The position numbers were made by a program, and so were the translations under genes. Positions 63,844-64,000 of a stretch of 64,000 bases of DNA are shown one piece after another (positions within the stretch are counted from its first letter, which is position 1; each line of letters opens with the position of its first letter). The notes beneath the pieces were generated by a model. The model searched no databases, was not told the DNA's origin, and saw only the letters and a list, made by a program, of their open reading frames with translations. The DNA comes from Liolophura sinensis (taxonomy: Eukaryota > Mollusca > Polyplacophora > Chitonida > Chitonidae), in contig NC_088307.1 in NCBI RefSeq assembly GCF_032854445.1, forward strand, positions 5,334,001 through 5,398,000, given 5' to 3'.

Positions 63844-64000
63844 AGGCCTCCATGGCCTACATGCCAGCGCGGGGCAATGACACAAGAGCCTACCACCATT
63901 GTGGTCGCTGTGAGTTCAAGTCCAGCTCATGCTGACTTCCTCTCCGGCATTACGTGGGAAAGTCTGCCAACAACCTGCGAATGGTTGCGTGTTTCCCCTG
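63844..64000 (+). mobile_element. SINE-A, cut by the window edge
   Basis: GGCCTCCATGGCCTACATGC .. GAGTTCAAGTCCAGCTCATG .. ACCTGCGAATGGTTGCG, continuing past the right edge. It begins 67 bases after the last donor. Confidence 0.85.

Noticed and set aside
1-64000. CRISPR arrays, operons, prokaryotic promoters
   Set aside because: The tandem repeats lack unique spacers and the gene structure is spliced and eukaryotic.

Overview
This window is animal nuclear DNA: coding sequence is split into short exons with GT-AG introns, non-coding DNA is AT-rich, and tRNA-derived SINEs, simple repeats and minisatellites fill most of the space. A lophotrochozoan, most likely a mollusc, fits best. That rests on the SINE tails (consensus near TTGAGTACGRCGTWAAACMCCAA) and on scattered TATCTCCCTTGTT-type motifs, both judged from memory and not from a search.

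Two genes are visible, both on the + strand. The first (1-4295) is the 3' end of an unrecognised gene: three exons with matching phases give 345 hydrophilic residues and a stop. After about 8.8 kb of repeat-filled spacer, one very large gene runs from about 13.1 kb past the right edge. It encodes a secreted or membrane protein of EGF repeats and laminin-G (LamG) domains, closest in style to Crumbs / Eyes-shut. In order I read: a candidate signal peptide, LamG1 and LamG2 (exons 13756-21542), a short Cys-rich stretch, 32 EGF-like repeats (23077-62600), and LamG3 (62499-63777), which continues beyond the window.

The most interesting result lies in the 19.2 kb intron between EGF repeats 4 and 5. 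An exon at 32948-33032 starts with an ATG in a strong initiation context, encodes a classic hydrophobic signal peptide and ends in phase 1 at a good donor. It therefore fits directly onto the EGF exon at 44366. This predicts an internal promoter and two N-termini: a long form (signal, LamG, LamG, EGF1-32, LamG3) and a short form (signal, EGF5-32, LamG3) with the more usual Crumbs-like EGF-first layout.

Two exons carry apparent reading-frame breaks at homopolymers (two in 21344-21542, one in 53691-53833). The flanking phases and the domain continuity say that the true gene is intact there, so sequencing indels are the simplest explanation.

The repeats hold several distinct stories. Three SINE families with different heads share one 3' domain. 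Several insertions have clear target-site duplications, including a fold-back SINE tail. One SINE has a 30-bp unit amplified nine times inside its tRNA-like head. A ~450-bp element occurs in inverted orientation at 4.4 and 55.7 kb, the second copy apparently nested in another repeat. A ~350-bp repeat occurs in circularly permuted copies. A 23-bp minisatellite contains telomere-like TTAGGG. There are also open-frame minisatellites and a fossil LINE reverse transcriptase.
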